DNA from: Bradyrhizobium sp. CIAT3101
GTDB lineage: Bacteria; Pseudomonadota; Alphaproteobacteria; Rhizobiales; Xanthobacteraceae
Reading direction: 5' to 3'
DNA: 64,000 nucleotides
Assembly: GCF_029714945.1 (NCBI RefSeq)
Contig: NZ_CP121634.1
Span: forward strand, 6,407,001 to 6,471,000
How positions within the stretch are numbered: position 1 is the stretch's first letter; each line of letters begins with the position of its first letter. Of this stretch, positions 63,106-64,000 are shown piece by piece. Made by a program: the position numbers and the translations under genes. Under the pieces are notes generated by a model, which did not search any database, had not been told where the DNA came from, and saw nothing but the letters and a program-made list of their open reading frames with translations.

Positions 63106-64000
63106 ATGAGCCGAGCCGCGACGAACCTGCAAATCGATTCCGCCCGCCTCTGGGGCTCCATTCACGAGACCGCGCAATTCGGCGGGACGGCCAAGGGCGG
63201 TGTACGGCGGCTGACGCTGAGCAGCGAAGACAAGCAGGTTCGCGACTGGTTCCGAAAGGCCTGTGAGGACGCGGGCCTCGAGGTGCATGTCGATGCGCTC
63301 GGCTCGCAGTTCGGCCTCCGCAAGGGCCGCGACATGTCGAAGCTGCCCGTCGGCATCGGCTCGCATCTCGACACCCAGCCGACCGGCGGCAAATATGACG
63401 GCATTCTCGGCACGCTCGGCGCGCTCGAGGTGATCCGCACGCTGAACGATGCCGGCATCGAGACCGAGGCGCCGATCTGCGTCGTCAACTGGACCAACGA
63501 GGAAGGCTCGCGCTTCGCGCCGGCGATGATGGCGTCCGCAGCCTACGTCGGCGATTTCACCACCGACGACATTCTCTCACGCAAGGATATCGAGGGCACG
63601 ACGGTCGGCCAGGCGCTCGACAGCATCGGCTATCGCGGCGACAAGCCGGTCGGCTTCCAGAAGCTCGGCTGCTTCGTCGAGCTCCACATCGAACAGGGCC
63701 CGATCCTGGAAGCCGAGGGCAAGACCATCGGCGTGGTTGATTCCGGCCAGGGCGTGTTGTGGTACGACGGCAAGATCTCCGGCTTCGAGAGCCATGCGGG
63801 ATCGACGCCGATGCCGCTGCGGCGCGATGCGCTGGCGACGCTGTCCGAGATCGTGCTGGCGATGGAAGCCATCGCCAGGAGGCACGGGCCGAACGCGGTC
63901 GGCACCATCGGCGAGGCCGTGATCGCGAATCCCTCGCGCAACGTCATTCCCGGCGAGATCGCCTTCACCATGGATTGCCGCAGCGCAGACGGCGCGATCA
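63106..64000 (+). CDS. M20-family zinc hydrolase, N-carbamoyl-L-amino-acid hydrolase / allantoate amidohydrolase type (3' end beyond the window)
   Basis: The first 298 residues of a hydantoinase/carbamoylase-type amidohydrolase. IGSHLDTQPTGGKYDGILG gives the His and bridging Asp, NEEGSRFAPAMMAS the catalytic and metal Glu, and ELHIEQGPILE with ESHAGSTPMPLRRDA the dimerisation and lid segments. It removes a carbamoyl or similar group from an amino-acid-like compound. The ATG at 63106 is 31 bp after lysR, probably in the same transcript. The C-terminal metal ligand is beyond the window. Substrate choice among N-carbamoyl amino acids, ureidopropionate and allantoate is open. Confidence 0.88.
   Translation, partial: MSRAATNLQIDSARLWGSIHETAQFGGTAKGGVRRLTLSSEDKQVRDWFRKACEDAGLEVHVDALGSQFGLRKGRDMSKLPVGIGSHLDTQPTGGKYDGILGTLGALEVIRTLNDAGIETEAPICVVNWTNEEGSRFAPAMMASAAYVGDFTTDDILSRKDIEGTTVGQALDSIGYRGDKPVGFQKLGCFVELHIEQGPILEAEGKTIGVVDSGQGVLWYDGKISGFESHAGSTPMPLRRDALATLSEIVLAMEAIARRHGPNAVGTIGEAVIANPSRNVIPGEIAFTMDCRSADGAI

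Overview
The window is high-GC, densely packed alphaproteobacterial chromosome, most likely from Bradyrhizobium or a close relative. I infer this from the gene content: two Liv-type ABC uptake operons, one with a LivM-LivG fusion, Tat-type binding proteins, and many acyl-CoA and aromatic catabolism genes. The intergenic DNA, packed with palindromic repeats, also fits. I see no rRNA, tRNA, CRISPR array, transposase or phage gene.

Region 1 (1-12917) is a homoprotocatechuate (3,4-dihydroxyphenylacetate) meta-cleavage locus. It holds hpaR with a divergent hpaH-hpaF-hpaE-hpaD-FAH operon that ends in a ThDP-dependent enzyme. On the other strand are a complete Liv-type ABC transporter and an HpaI-family aldolase cut by the left edge. 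Together they cover uptake, ring cleavage, oxidation, isomerisation, hydration and aldol cleavage. The hydroxylase HpaBC is not in the window.

Region 2 (12921-16585) has two coupled 2-oxoglutarate/Fe(II) oxygenases (AlkB and a prolyl-hydroxylase-like protein) and a coupled amidase/DUF2848 pair. Region 3 (16777-45869) is a long acyl-CoA island. It contains a DUF35/thiolase pair, four crotonases, two acyl-CoA synthetases, two acyl-CoA dehydrogenases, four SDRs, a Tat-exported SMP-30 lactonase, a Baeyer-Villiger-type monooxygenase, a YghU-type glutathione protein, a nitronate-monooxygenase-like flavoprotein and a thiolase-like protein without its catalytic cysteine. Housekeeping or membrane genes (ppc, YccF family, rhomboid) interrupt it. 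Within it, 34076-39279 holds an APH-type kinase, a DUF6285 protein and an ACAD10/11-type dehydrogenase. This matches the levulinate (lva) and ACAD11 route, in which a hydroxyacyl-CoA is phosphorylated and phosphate is then eliminated. With the monooxygenase and lactonase, the island could take a cyclic ketone to a lactone, a hydroxy acid, and then beta-oxidation.

Region 4 (46020-52315) is an RND efflux adaptor/pump pair and a methyl-accepting chemotaxis protein with a clear terminator. Region 5 (52477-56278) is a four-gene tetronate (threonate/erythronate) pathway in two divergent units. Region 6 (56456-64000) is a second Liv ABC operon, a DUF1445 (D-glutamate-cyclase-like) protein, a divergent LysR regulator with a palindromic site at its start, and an M20 N-carbamoyl-amino-acid hydrolase cut by the right edge.

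Almost every operon end in regions 1-5 carries a palindromic repeat from one of several families, some present in two or more copies. Both Liv operons have a stable hairpin directly after the binding-protein gene.
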